Of a DNA stretch of 64,000 nt, positions 39,201 through 46,287 are shown piece by piece. The DNA comes from Floccifex porci. Lineage in GTDB: Bacteria; Bacillota_I; Bacilli_A; Erysipelotrichales; Erysipelotrichaceae. The stretch is from positions 1 to 64,000 of the forward strand of contig NZ_VUMM01000008.1 of the NCBI RefSeq assembly GCF_009696175.1, in the 5' to 3' direction. A program made the translations under genes and the position numbers. The notes beneath the pieces are model-generated. The model was not told the origin of the DNA. It saw only the letters and a list, made by a program, of their open reading frames with translations, and ran no database searches. Position 1 is the stretch's first letter, and the number at the start of each line of letters is the position of its first letter.

Positions 39201-39758
39201 ATATTCATCCTGTCTATGATTAAAGAAAGCACTTAAGAATGTATGTGGTAAATAATTATGAGCACAATGGAATTCCACACAATCATATCCTGCCTGTACG
39301 GCACGAGCCGCTGCTTTTCCAAAACATTCTTCAACTTCTTTAATCTGATCTAAAGTGATTCCTGGAAGTGTAATCTGTTCAGAAACAGGCATATCACTGG
39401 ATACCAGGATCTGAGCAGTCTGATCACTACCAACTGCCAATCCTCCTTGCCACAGCTGAATGCACGCTTTTCCTCCTGCTTCATGGATGGCATCCACTAA
39501 TTTCTTATGTCCAGGAATGTACATATCTTCACTGATCGATAAGAAATTTCTTGGAGCGGATGGTGTATGAACGGAACTGACTTCCACACAGTTTAATCCA
39601 CTTCCTCCTTTTACACGTGCAACATGATAATGAATCAATTTGTCTGTCACAAAACTTCCCTGTTTTCCAGAAAATTTTGTACCTGCTGCAGAATATACCA
39701 CTCGATTTTTAAGTGTTAATCCGCGAATCTGAATCGGTTCAAACATTTTTTCAAACAT
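36285..39758 (-). CDS. Fusion of Old-Yellow-Enzyme-type flavin/iron-sulfur reductase and NAD-dependent epimerase/dehydrogenase
   Basis: A 1157-residue fusion. Residues 1-650 match the 2,4-dienoyl-CoA reductase/BaiCD group: an FMN TIM barrel with HCAHNYLPHTF near 186 (catalytic Tyr), four Cys for a 4Fe-4S cluster (341, 344, 348, 362), FAD motif LIAGGGIAGLEAA near 387 and NAD(P) motif VVIGGGLVGCEVAE near 500. Residues about 655-1000 are an extended SDR with FITGASGTMGQ and Tyr-x3-Lys in YYALSK. The last 150 residues carry CPEC and aromatic motifs I do not recognise. It probably reduces an enone-type C=C and acts on a neighbouring ketone or alcohol; steroids, bile acids and plant enones are guesses. 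Divergent MerR gene. Confidence 0.85.
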   Translation of the reverse strand: MFEKMFEPIQIRGLTLKNRVVYSAAGTKFSGKQGSFVTDKLIHYHVARVKGGSGLNCVEVSSVHTPSAPRNFLSISEDMYIPGHKKLVDAIHEAGGKACIQLWQGGLAVGSDQTAQILVSSDMPVSEQITLPGITLDQIKEVEECFGKAAARAVQAGYDCVEFHCAHNYLPHTFLSAFFNHRQDEYGGSLENRARFPLECIKEIRKNIPEDMPLFMRIDAQDDYLENGMTIEDTITFCNWAKEAGVDVLNVSRGNFSSAAIKYEVPSIDTPQGFNIDNAAKIRKGTGMITIGVGRINTPEIAEKALEEDKVDMVVMCRAQYADPEFLNKVKENRLDEITYCIGCDQGCYDGFENMDIPQVTCLLNPALGREKECEIIPVTKPETVLIAGGGIAGLEAALTLKRRGHNPILMESTDTLGGQFILAGKAPRKKEMSDAVIRMGKQAQKMGIDIRLNTPVTPETISEIKPHSFINAIGATPIQLNIPGNDLDFVYNSHEVLAGDKEVKGNVVVIGGGLVGCEVAEYAAARGCKVTILEMLPAIASDLGSVRKTCVMESIYGAGIVPVTDIKVKAIEDGKVIGIKDNQEMSFDCDYAIVSIGSKSRKTSELEQACYDNEVAYFCVGDAYGPRRALNAVREAFDVAMTFDKEDVHRDALKPNKVVFITGASGTMGQETLKQLLARSSRFNVRALVRDSKKNRDLMKKYRQPSLEVVWGDMSDYDTILKCVTGADYVLHIGAMVSPMADDHPKETLYTNIGSTLNIIKAIKAQPDPDKVHFAYVGTVAMTGHRADPIQFGRVGDPICPSIFDYYALSKVFSEMALFDSGLKHWVSIRQTGQHPSNQAAGSLPIITHQPPNNVLEWATSIESGICMANLCEDWVPESFWRKAYNLSSGEGYRLTTWELMDINLSAFGIGLKDIHDLNRIAKYNFHGQYYSDSKDLDDILHFRCIPADQYWGSVKDEMARMARNPMIRAMFPTAEQMKENNKMIGRKRMGTYWMIENNEEDWIKAFFGSKEQLEAIPDWDHFKLYHPSEEVTYLNHGYDESKKIEELTIEDLKGIAEFRGGQCLATEIKDIYTPIKWKSAEGYEFEMSINAVVQGGHWCPECLKEEWTYGKQAKYNPFLGQVWWPIHPETDDYTIKMEYSGYDIYHELREKLGFE

Positions 39759-39785
39759 AGTAAAACCTCCTGTATATCTAATTGA

Positions 39786-39816
39786 ATTATAAAATATACA
39801 GTTTATGGAGTGTCAA
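39786..39816 (-). promoter_or_regulatory. MerR-type promoter of the fusion reductase (19-base spacer)
   Basis: On the minus strand, consensus TTGACA and consensus TATAAT are separated by 19 bases instead of 17. This overlong spacing is the signature of promoters activated by MerR proteins that untwist the DNA. The MerR gene is divergent. The region shares TTGACACTC with the promoter at 54969-54999. Confidence 0.7.
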
Positions 39817-39892
39817 ATATCAATTTTAATGGCATAATCAGTTGATTTTTAGGAATTATATGAAATCGCTTTCAATTTTAGACTTTAAAACC

Positions 39893-39908
39893 ATACACTA
39901 TAGTGTAT
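39893..39908. promoter_or_regulatory. Perfect 16-base palindrome at the merR promoter
   Basis: ATACACTATAGTGTAT overlaps the -10 TATACT of the MerR gene, with a weak GACTTT box 19 bases upstream of that -10. It could be the operator for autoregulation. Confidence 0.55.
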
Positions 39909-39928
39909 ACTATTATTAGAAGGTCATT

Positions 39929-40900
39929 ATGAAAATACAGGAAGTCAGTCAGAAAACACAAATCAGTAAACGAAACATTCATTTCTATATTCAGGAAGGT
40001 TTGATTACTCCAGATATCGATTCTGGTAATGGATACTATGATTTTAAAGAAAAAGAAGTGCAGCAGTTAAAATTAATTCAACTGTTCAGAAATGCACAGC
40101 TTCCTCTTTCAACCATACGATTCATCTTAAAAGAACCTTCTACAACTTCTTTTTATATCAGTCAATATCTGCATACTTTAAATCAGCAGAAAAAGTATCT
40201 TGAAAAGAATATTGAAAGTATGAACTATATTCTTCATCATTTACCTTTACAGATTCATTTTGATAATTTATATCAGGTCGTACAACAGGCTAACATTCCC
40301 AATCAAAAAGAAGAAATTGAAAATCAGAAAGATTATTCTTTGATTACTCGCTTTTTATGGTCTCGTTTTATCCCTGAAGGAATACAGAATGATTTTCATG
40401 AATTTCTATGGGCAAAAATCAATCGCTTAGCCCAAGAAGATTCAACAGGTGATTTTAATACTTTATCGAATTATTTAAATACTTTAGATGCCAGTGAAAT
40501 TGAAACTCTATTTACAGATAATTATAAACATTATGAATTTGCGGTTGGTTTGGATGAACAGGGTTGTTTAGAATATGCATTAAAATTAGAAGAAAAAATA
40601 AAAAGAAATCTAAAAGAAAATCAGTTAATTTATATATGGAAGCAGGATTATTATTCTTTTTATTTACCAAATATAAGATTGTATGATTCAAAGAATTTAC
40701 AGGATATTATTGTTCAGATTTCACCTTTTTTTAAACAGTATGTAAAAAACATTCATTTTGTCTGTTCAAAAGTTTATGAAAATAAAAAACTGATGAAAGA
40801 AATGGAAGAAACATTGTCTCCTTATTTAGATCTTCATCAGTATCATCATGCAGCCATTGAAGCTTTTGGTTCTTTAGATACAGTACAGAATCGCAATTAA
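39929..40900 (+). CDS. MerR-family transcriptional regulator, long form
   Basis: A 323-residue regulator. The MerR DNA-binding domain occupies residues 1-70: IQEVSQKTQISKRNIHFYIQEGLITPDIDSG with the wing GNGYYDFKEKEVQQLKLIQLFR. A coiled coil follows (about 80-100). The C-terminal 220 residues are unlike common MerR ligand domains and look all-helical. It probably senses the substrate of the fusion reductase encoded divergently and activates the 19-base-spacer promoter. Ribosome binding site AGAAGG. Its end overlaps the convergent PAQR gene by 27 bases. Confidence 0.87.
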   Translation: MKIQEVSQKTQISKRNIHFYIQEGLITPDIDSGNGYYDFKEKEVQQLKLIQLFRNAQLPLSTIRFILKEPSTTSFYISQYLHTLNQQKKYLEKNIESMNYILHHLPLQIHFDNLYQVVQQANIPNQKEEIENQKDYSLITRFLWSRFIPEGIQNDFHEFLWAKINRLAQEDSTGDFNTLSNYLNTLDASEIETLFTDNYKHYEFAVGLDEQGCLEYALKLEEKIKRNLKENQLIYIWKQDYYSFYLPNIRLYDSKNLQDIIVQISPFFKQYVKNIHFVCSKVYENKKLMKEMEETLSPYLDLHQYHHAAIEAFGSLDTVQNRN

Positions 40901-41530
40901 ATGCACTATACTTGCCAGAATAATGAATATATGCCAGGTAAAATGAAAAAATCTTTTATTGGGATGAGCATAAAAGAATGTCCCGATTGTATATAATATA
41001 CCTCCTATAACGATTAATATTAAAAATAAAGGATGGCATTCTCGAATCAAGGTTGGCAAGATAAAAAGTGCAAGCCATCCCATGATCATATAAATACACA
41101 TGCTTAATTTAGGATGTGCATTATTCGAAATGGATTTCAATAAAACTCCCGATATTACCATGAGCCATTCAATTGATAATACAAGATAGCCAATCCAGTT
41201 ATGTAAGACAATTAAACAGATCGGTGTATAGGTACCTGCAATTGCCAATAAAATCATAATATGATCTAATTTTCGAAACACAAATTTATGAGTGGTTTCA
41301 TATGGCATAGTATGGTATAAACAAGAGCCCATAAACATAAAAAATAAACAAATGAAATAAATAGATATTCCAGCTGCCTGTAATGCACCTCCCTGCAGAT
41401 AAGCTCTTATTGAATAATAAGGCAGTGTAAACAACAATAAAAGAGCCATAACGCCATGACTGATGCTGTTTCCCACTTCTTCACCAAAACCAAGATGAAC
41501 CGTGTGTTTCATGCTTTCATTTTTTTCCAT
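40874..41530 (-). CDS. PAQR-family membrane protein (hemolysin III/YqfA-like)
   Basis: A 218-residue seven-segment membrane protein. The zinc-site residues are visible as SCLYHTMPYETTHKF with LDHIMILLAIAGTYTP near residues 70-100 and the C-terminal FTWHIFIILASIVHL. Family members are putative metal-dependent hydrolases; the label hemolysin III is historical. No ribosome binding site precedes the ATG. A strong promoter ends six bases before it, so the mRNA is probably leaderless. The 3' end overlaps the convergent merR gene. Confidence 0.88.
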   Translation of the reverse strand: MEKNESMKHTVHLGFGEEVGNSISHGVMALLLLFTLPYYSIRAYLQGGALQAAGISIYFICLFFMFMGSCLYHTMPYETTHKFVFRKLDHIMILLAIAGTYTPICLIVLHNWIGYLVLSIEWLMVISGVLLKSISNNAHPKLSMCIYMIMGWLALFILPTLIRECHPLFLILIVIGGILYTIGTFFYAHPNKRFFHFTWHIFIILASIVHLIAILYCI

Positions 41531-41536
41531 AATGAC

Positions 41537-41564
41537 ATTATAGCTCTATTTTTTTGAAATACAA
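41537..41564 (-). promoter_or_regulatory. Strong promoter abutting the PAQR start codon
   Basis: TTGTAT, a 16-base spacer and perfect TATAAT on the minus strand, then GTCATT and the ATG at 41530. This is the best supported leaderless arrangement in the window. Confidence 0.7.
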
Positions 41565-41566
41565 TT

Positions 41567-41734
41567 TTAGTGATTTTTATTTGAACGTATCCCAAAATAA
41601 ATACAGGCAATCACCATAACGATACTGACAACCAGCATCGTACGATCTTTAATGGTGTAACTTCCAATGGCTGCAGCTAAAAAACAGATGGCAGCTACAT
41701 AATATAAGATTCCTGACTTCAGTATTTTTTTCAT
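41567..41734 (-). CDS. Small two-helix membrane protein
   Basis: A 55-residue protein made of two hydrophobic helices (about 6-25 and 30-48) with a charged KSGI... start and RSNKNH tail. No family recognised. The ATG at 41734 overlaps the stop codon of the upstream hydrolase as ATGA, and AAAGGA lies upstream, so translation is coupled. It may be a membrane partner of the hydrolase, which is inference. Confidence 0.65.
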   Translation of the reverse strand: MKKILKSGILYYVAAICFLAAAIGSYTIKDRTMLVVSIVMVIACIYFGIRSNKNH

Positions 41735-42465
41735 AGTAATCCTTTCTCTTTTATCCACTTCATGACATAATCGATACATTCATATACTTTTGCATAATCC
41801 CCTGTTTTGGCATTTAATGTATGATTGGCTCCTTCAATTTCAAATCGATCGGTCTTATTTTCCAGACTGAATCTATAACTGATTGCAGGATCAATAGTTG
41901 GATCGTCTTTTCCAATACACACCAGTATAGGACCTTCATAATTCAAAATGACTTCTTTTTGAATTTCCACTAATTCTTTTTTAAATCTTTCAAATAAAAG
42001 CTCCACTCTTCCATCACTTGGACGAATCAGACAATATCCATCTTTCATTTCAGGAACCAGTAAATCGGATAAATCTTTTCCATCCTGTAAAGCTCCGTTA
42101 ATAGTAATGAGACAGGAAACAGGTAAATCACTTGAATATACCGCAATCCTTCCACCTAAACTGTGTCCTAATAATCCTATATGTGAAAACCCACATTCTT
42201 CTTTTAGATAACGAAAAGCTTCTTTTACTTCTTCCAGCATAACTTTCAAGCCATAATTTTCTCTGGAAAATCGATTTTCGCCCATGCTGCAGAAATCAAT
42301 TCTTGCACTTGAAATTCCATTTTCTTCAAATTTCTGAGCAAATTTTGAAAATAAATATCCATCTCCTTCTTTAAAAGCCATAAATCCATGAAGCATTAAT
42401 ATACATAAAGAAGATGAATCGGATTCACTTTCTGTAATCACCATTGGTAAATCATGGTCTTTCAT
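41731..42465 (-). CDS. Alpha/beta-hydrolase (serine esterase family)
   Basis: A roughly 244-residue hydrolase. The oxyanion and nucleophile motifs are LMLHGFMAFKEGDG and GLLGHSLGGRIA (Ser), with Asp in GKDDPTIDP and His in GANHTLN, completing a triad. It resembles dienelactone hydrolase/peptidase S9-like esterases; the substrate is unknown. The ATG at 42465 fits the family start but has no ribosome binding site. A GTG at 42489, in frame, lies seven bases after a TTGTAT-16 bp-TAGAAT promoter and might be a leaderless start. Operon with the 55-residue membrane protein. Confidence 0.82.
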   Translation of the reverse strand: MKDHDLPMVITESESDSSSLCILMLHGFMAFKEGDGYLFSKFAQKFEENGISSARIDFCSMGENRFSRENYGLKVMLEEVKEAFRYLKEECGFSHIGLLGHSLGGRIAVYSSDLPVSCLITINGALQDGKDLSDLLVPEMKDGYCLIRPSDGRVELLFERFKKELVEIQKEVILNYEGPILVCIGKDDPTIDPAISYRFSLENKTDRFEIEGANHTLNAKTGDYAKVYECIDYVMKWIKEKGLL

Positions 42466-42596
42466 TTTAATAAATATTCTTTTTTCCACATAGATTATTC
42501 TACACTTATTCTTTAAAAATACAAAAATTATATCCATTTTATACAAAACGAATTCTAAATCATGATATAATTTGACAAGAAAAGGAAGGAAACGAA

Positions 42597-43055
42597 ATGT
42601 CTGATTCACTATTTATTTTAGTCGCTTCTTTACTCAGTAATGTTGTAGCACAAATATCAAAAATGTTTGTTTATTATTATAGAACCGGAAAATGGGATAT
42701 TCACTGGTGTCTGGCAAGTGGAGGATTTCCATCCAGCCACAGTTCCACTGTTACCACTTTAAGTCTATGTGTTGGCTTTATAGAAGGCTTTGGTTCTTCT
42801 ATATTTGCGATTACCTGTGTTTTTTCTTTTATTGTAATGTATGATGCCTGCCATGTACGTTATTATACAGGGAAAAATATTGAATTGACCCAGCAGCTCA
42901 TAAAAGATTTAAGTACCATGATGGGACTTCGTTTCGATGATCCCATTTATCAGGAAAAACTGAAAACCATTCTGGGACATAAACTGGTTGAAGTAGTCGG
43001 TGGATTTATACTGGGACTGATCATTGCTTTGATCTTATGGCCATTCTTTTCGTAA
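42597..43055 (+). CDS. DUF212/YuiD-family membrane protein
   Basis: A 152-residue membrane protein related to the acid phosphatase/vanadium haloperoxidase superfamily. The conserved SGGFPSSHSSTVTTLS near residue 40 and DACHVRYYTGKN near 82 are family hallmarks, with three to four membrane helices. The function is not settled; some relatives may act on lipid phosphates. Ribosome binding site AAGGAAGG. Divergent from the hydrolase and followed by its own terminator. Confidence 0.85.
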   Translation: MSDSLFILVASLLSNVVAQISKMFVYYYRTGKWDIHWCLASGGFPSSHSSTVTTLSLCVGFIEGFGSSIFAITCVFSFIVMYDACHVRYYTGKNIELTQQLIKDLSTMMGLRFDDPIYQEKLKTILGHKLVEVVGGFILGLIIALILWPFFS

Positions 43056-43071
43056 GCATGTTAGACATGCT
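43055..43071 (+). terminator. Terminator of the yuiD-like gene
   Basis: AGCATGT pairs with ACATGCT around a three-base loop, followed by seven T. Confidence 0.85.
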
Positions 43072-43152
43072 TTTTTTATTGACATGAATGACAATATTAC
43101 ATATAATACTTCAAAATAGAATAGTTCATATTTGAACTAATAGGAGGTTTTT

Positions 43153-43599
43153 ATGTCCGATAATTTTATTGAAAAATTTGATGATTTAGTAATTGAACAA
43201 TATTATGAAAATAAAAATACCATCCGTGATTTTTTTGAACGGACAAGTATGAATGAATACGTTGCTCTAAAAGAAATATCAAAACATCACAACGATGAAA
43301 AGATTTATTTAAAAGATCTGGCAAAGACTATGCAGATTTCGTATCAGGCTTTAGCTCAAATCATTCGAAATTTAAAAGATAAAGGATATGTGAACTGGAC
43401 TTATGATGGAGATGGAAAAGAAGGCACATACATTGAAATCAGTGAAGATGGTTTAAATTTATTATCCAGTCAGAAAGAATTCTTAAAACAATATTACAGT
43501 AAAATTTTAAAAGTATTTGGAAAAGATAAATTATTCCAGCTTTTATCTTTGTTGCACGAACTTCAGATGGTCATGCACGAAAACAGAGGAGATGAATAA
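43153..43599 (+). CDS. MarR-like transcriptional regulator
   Basis: A 148-residue winged-helix protein. IYLKDLAKTMQISYQALAQIIRNLKDKGYVNW (about 55-87) is the helix-turn-helix and the wing follows as DGDGKEGTYIEISEDG. Long flanking helices suggest MarR-type dimerisation. It lies one base before the citrate synthase gene and should regulate it, possibly in response to a metabolite. Ribosome binding site AGGAGG. Confidence 0.8.
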   Translation: MSDNFIEKFDDLVIEQYYENKNTIRDFFERTSMNEYVALKEISKHHNDEKIYLKDLAKTMQISYQALAQIIRNLKDKGYVNWTYDGDGKEGTYIEISEDGLNLLSSQKEFLKQYYSKILKVFGKDKLFQLLSLLHELQMVMHENRGDE

Positions 43600-43600
43600 T

Positions 43601-44935
43601 ATGGATATGAATAAATTAAACGAATATACAAAAAAACAGGAAGAAATCTGTATCAGAAATGATTATGTATCCCCTATTGTCTTTCAGGAATATGGAGTAA
43701 ATCGTGGTTTAAGAGATGAAAACGGAAAAGGTGTTTTAACCGGCTTAACACATATTTCGGATATTGTTTCTTCTCATACTGTTAATGGAAAAAAAGAAGC
43801 CTGTGATGGACAGTTATGGTATCGTGGATATCGTGTTGAAAATCTGATTCATGATTTAAAAGAAGATGAATATGGATATGAAAAAATTGCTTATTTATTA
43901 TTGATGGGTCAGCTTCCTGATAAAGAACAGGAAAAAGAATTCACAAAATTATTAGGACAATGCAGAACTTTACCTACGAATTTTACAAGGGATGTCATTA
44001 TGAAAGCACCAAGTGAAGACATTATGAATTCTATGACAAAAAGTATCTTAACACTGGCTTCCTATGATGAAAATGTAAAAGATACAAGCATTTCCAATGT
44101 ATTGCGTCAATGTATCCAGCTGATTGCTGAATTCCCATTATTGGCCATCTATGGATACAATGCGTACAATCATTATGAAAAATATGGGAGCATGTTTATT
44201 CATCATCCCGATCCAAATCTATCCACTGCAGAAAACATTTTAATGATGTTAAGACCAGATAAAAAGTATACAAAAACAGAAGCCAAAGTACTGGATACGG
44301 CTTTAATTCTTCATATGGAACATGGTGGAGGAAACAATTCCACTTTTACTACCCGTGTTGTCACTTCTTCTGGTTCCGACACCTATGCGACCATCAGTGC
44401 CGCTATGTGTTCTTTAAAGGGACCAAAACATGGAGGAGCCAACTTTAAAGTCATGGAAATGATCGAAGATATAAAAAATCATGTCAGCGATACCAGTGAT
44501 CCAGATCAGGTAAAAACATATCTGGAAAAGATCGTTGATAAAGAAGCATTTGATCATAAAGGATTAATTTATGGAATGGGTCATGCCGTTTATTCAATAT
44601 CCGATCCAAGAGAAAGAGTCTTTAAATCTTATGTTGTTGAACTAGCAAAAGAAAAAGGAAGAGAAAAAGATTTGATGTTGTATGAAAACATTGAAAACAC
44701 TGCACCTGAAATCATCGCCAGAAAGCGTAAAATCTATAAAGGGGTTTCTCCAAATGTGGATTTCTATTCTGGTTTTGTTTATGAAATGTTAGGCATTCCA
44801 CAGGAACTGTATACCGCAATGTTTGCCATTGCCCGTATTGTAGGATGGTCCGCTCACCGTATTGAAGAATTGATCTGTATGGACAAAATCATACGTCCAG
44901 CTTATATGAGCATCATGGAAAAGAAAGAAAATTAA
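43601..44935 (+). CDS. gltA: Citrate synthase
   Basis: A 444-residue enzyme that condenses oxaloacetate and acetyl-CoA. The catalytic His regions are HMEHGGGNNSTFTTRVV (near 245) and GMGHAVYSISDPR (near 320), and the catalytic Asp is in NVDFYSGFVYEMLG (near 385). It is of the longer type I-like anaerobe form. No other citric-acid-cycle genes are close, so it probably provides citrate for glutamate synthesis. The ATG at 43601 lies one base after the MarR stop with AGGAG nine bases upstream; the next Met two codons on is an alternative. Confidence 0.92.
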   Translation: MDMNKLNEYTKKQEEICIRNDYVSPIVFQEYGVNRGLRDENGKGVLTGLTHISDIVSSHTVNGKKEACDGQLWYRGYRVENLIHDLKEDEYGYEKIAYLLLMGQLPDKEQEKEFTKLLGQCRTLPTNFTRDVIMKAPSEDIMNSMTKSILTLASYDENVKDTSISNVLRQCIQLIAEFPLLAIYGYNAYNHYEKYGSMFIHHPDPNLSTAENILMMLRPDKKYTKTEAKVLDTALILHMEHGGGNNSTFTTRVVTSSGSDTYATISAAMCSLKGPKHGGANFKVMEMIEDIKNHVSDTSDPDQVKTYLEKIVDKEAFDHKGLIYGMGHAVYSISDPRERVFKSYVVELAKEKGREKDLMLYENIENTAPEIIARKRKIYKGVSPNVDFYSGFVYEMLGIPQELYTAMFAIARIVGWSAHRIEELICMDKIIRPAYMSIMEKKEN

Positions 44936-44975
44936 AGTTGATAACGCATACATTCAATGTAAGCGTTTTGACAAT

Positions 44976-45037
44976 TTGACAATTATTCTGAATATGTTTT
45001 AATGAGTCCATAAGGGTAAAACCTTATGGATTTTTTT
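44976..45037 (+). terminator. Terminator of the citrate synthase operon, with an embedded promoter-like sequence
   Basis: TCCATAAGG and CCTTATGGA form a nine-pair stem (45007-45030) followed by seven T. Just before it, TTGACA-16 bp-TTTAAT (44976-45003) looks like a promoter whose start would fall inside the stem. The promoter may drive the small ORF at 45075. Confidence 0.7.
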
Positions 45038-45074
45038 AAAAATAACTTCATATATAGATGGAAAGGAGAACTTT

Positions 45075-45161
45075 ATGTTTCTAATTACTTCAACAATCGC
45101 ATTCACTATGATGATTTCAACAGGTATGATTTTAAGTCATCTTTTCAATGAATGCCTATAA
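45075..45161 (+). CDS. Very small hydrophobic protein (28 residues)
   Basis: ATG with a strong AAAGGAG seven bases upstream, 28 codons and TAA, then immediately a bidirectional terminator. The product starts MFLITSTIAFTMMISTGMIL and is a single membrane helix with a short SHLFNECL tail. Ribosome binding site, size and terminator suggest a real peptide gene. A type I toxin-like or membrane regulatory peptide is possible, but no antisense RNA was recognised. Confidence 0.5.
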   Translation: MFLITSTIAFTMMISTGMILSHLFNECL

Positions 45162-45190
45162 AAAAATACAACTTGATGTTGTATTTTTTT
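45161..45190. terminator. Bidirectional terminator
   Basis: AAAAAATACAAC pairs with GTTGTATTTTTT between the 28-codon ORF and the convergent 118-residue protein gene. Confidence 0.85.
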
Positions 45191-45546
45191 TAATCTTCAA
45201 ATGTATGATATGTAATAATGACACGAGCGGTTTCTTTAAATCTCTGGTTCTTTTTAAAATCTGCTTTTCCATCAATAGATATGGATTCAACCGATCCCTG
45301 TCTGGTCAATAATCCCATTCTCAAATCTTTCTGTTCCAGCAATACAATATCTTTAAATCCATACGCTTCCATTTCATCAAAAACCTGTTCATAATTTTTA
45401 CGATAGTAATCCTGTGCACTAAAAGGAATACGAATCATAGGGATATCATTATTTAACTGTCGACTGATTTCATTGATTCCCTGGTCCACAACCTGAACCG
45501 CAGTTTCACAAATATCTTTAAGATTCGATAATAAATCTTTTGCCAT
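45190..45546 (-). CDS. Conserved-looking protein of unknown function
   Basis: A 118-residue soluble protein. It begins with an amphipathic helix (LSNLKDICETAVQVVDQGINEI), then mixed alpha/beta sequence ending in RFKETARVIITYHTFED. No motif for an enzyme or DNA binding is visible. The ATG at 45546 has AAAGGAG nine bases upstream; a TTG two codons earlier is the alternative. It is a single gene facing the 28-residue ORF. Confidence 0.6.
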   Translation of the reverse strand: MAKDLLSNLKDICETAVQVVDQGINEISRQLNNDIPMIRIPFSAQDYYRKNYEQVFDEMEAYGFKDIVLLEQKDLRMGLLTRQGSVESISIDGKADFKKNQRFKETARVIITYHTFED

Positions 45547-45722
45547 TTTCAAAATCTCCTTTATTCAATAGTAATTTAGAATTTATTAGAATGCAAGTCA
45601 TGCAATTTTATATATTTGTGTGAATAATATATGATTAAATAAAATTCCACAATTCACAAAATTATTATCATTTTTCACATCTTTTAACATAAATGTAATG
45701 TATTTTTGCGTTAGCTTTATTT

Positions 45723-45820
45723 TAATATAGAATCATCAAAGGAAACATAATAAGACCTTTGATAAAATCTTCATACTCTCTTCTCTAAACTGAAAGGCTC
45801 ATGGAAACATGAGTCTTTTT
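45723..45820 (+). ncRNA. Small RNA candidate A (family of three)
   Basis: A -10 TAATAT (45723-45728) is followed seven bases later by stem 1 ATCAAAGG/CCTTTGAT (45735-45742 and 45756-45763), an AU linker, the single-stranded TTCATACTCTCTTCTCTAAA (45770-45789) and a terminator GGCTCATG-GAAA-CATGAGTC with five T. No ORF is present. The transcript would be about 85 bases. The same architecture appears at 45900-46008 and 47877-47988, with stems that differ in sequence but still pair. Confidence 0.72.
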
Positions 45821-45899
45821 GTTTAGAATAAGCCATATTTTTACATAATTTTACACAAAAAAAACAAACCATTTCGATAATAAAACTAATTGATTCCAA

Positions 45900-46008
45900 T
45901 ATAATAGAATCATCAAAGAAATGATTTCTTTGAAAACATAATTTTTTTATTTCTCTTCTCTAATTTGAAATAAAGCATTCAATTTTGAATGCTTTATTTC
46001 ATTTTTTT
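45900..46008 (+). ncRNA. Small RNA candidate B (family of three)
   Basis: A perfect TATAAT (45900-45905), stem 1 TCAAAGAA/TTCTTTGA (45913-45933) with a five-base loop, linker, single-stranded TTCTCTTCTCTAAT (45951-45964) and a perfect 13-pair terminator AAATAAAGCATTC/GAATGCTTTATTT with a T-rich tail. It shares AGAATCATCAAAG just after the -10 box with copy A. It lies between copy A and the glycine riboswitch. Confidence 0.72.
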
Positions 46009-46061
46009 CTTGTCAACTAAAAAAAATTATGGTATTTTTTGAACATTAAGTGTGAACAGAT

Positions 46062-46204
46062 GTTTACAGAAAACAAGCAATTGCTGACCCAAGGGTTTAA
46101 AATCTCAGGTAAAAAAGACTGTAAACGGATCATACTCTGGAGACATCCATTTGGAGGCCGAAGGTGCAATGCGCATGCAGAATCTCTCAGGCAAAAGGAC
46201 AGAG
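46062..46204 (+). ncRNA. Tandem glycine riboswitch, first aptamer degenerate
   Basis: The second aptamer is canonical: P1 CTCTG (46135) pairs with CAGAG (46200), with GCCGAAGGTGCAA and CTCTCAGGCAAAAGGACAGAG as conserved core. Ahead of it GTTTACAG (46062) pairs with CTGTAAAC (46119) and encloses GACCCAAGGGTTTAAAATCTCAGGTAAAAAAGAC, a weak match to the same core. So two aptamers in series, the first diverged. It controls the AGCS symporter gene downstream through the hairpin at 46236-46259. Confidence 0.88.
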
Positions 46205-46235
46205 AAATTATTCGATTTTCTTTTCGTGTGAATTT

Positions 46236-46266
46236 GTGTGTATGCATCTATGTACACACACTTTTT
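46236..46266 (+). terminator. Expression-platform terminator of the glycine riboswitch
   Basis: GTGTGTA pairs with TACACAC around a ten-base loop, followed by TTTTTATTTT, 20 bases before the symporter ribosome binding site. Ligand state of the aptamer would decide whether it forms. Confidence 0.75.
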
Positions 46267-46287
46267 ATTTTGAGGAGGAAGTATAAT

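Noticed and set aside
42466-42609. N-terminal extension of the alpha/beta-hydrolase to 42609
   Set aside because: It would run through the promoter and into the divergent yuiD-like gene.
45007-45037. Hairpin after citrate synthase as a regulatory attenuator for the 28-residue ORF
   Set aside because: The nearby promoter would start transcription inside the hairpin, so it works best as a plain terminator for the citrate synthase operon.
46039-46287. Open frame extending the symporter gene 83 codons upstream
   Set aside because: This part is the glycine riboswitch and its terminator; the ribosome binding site and family start are at 46288.
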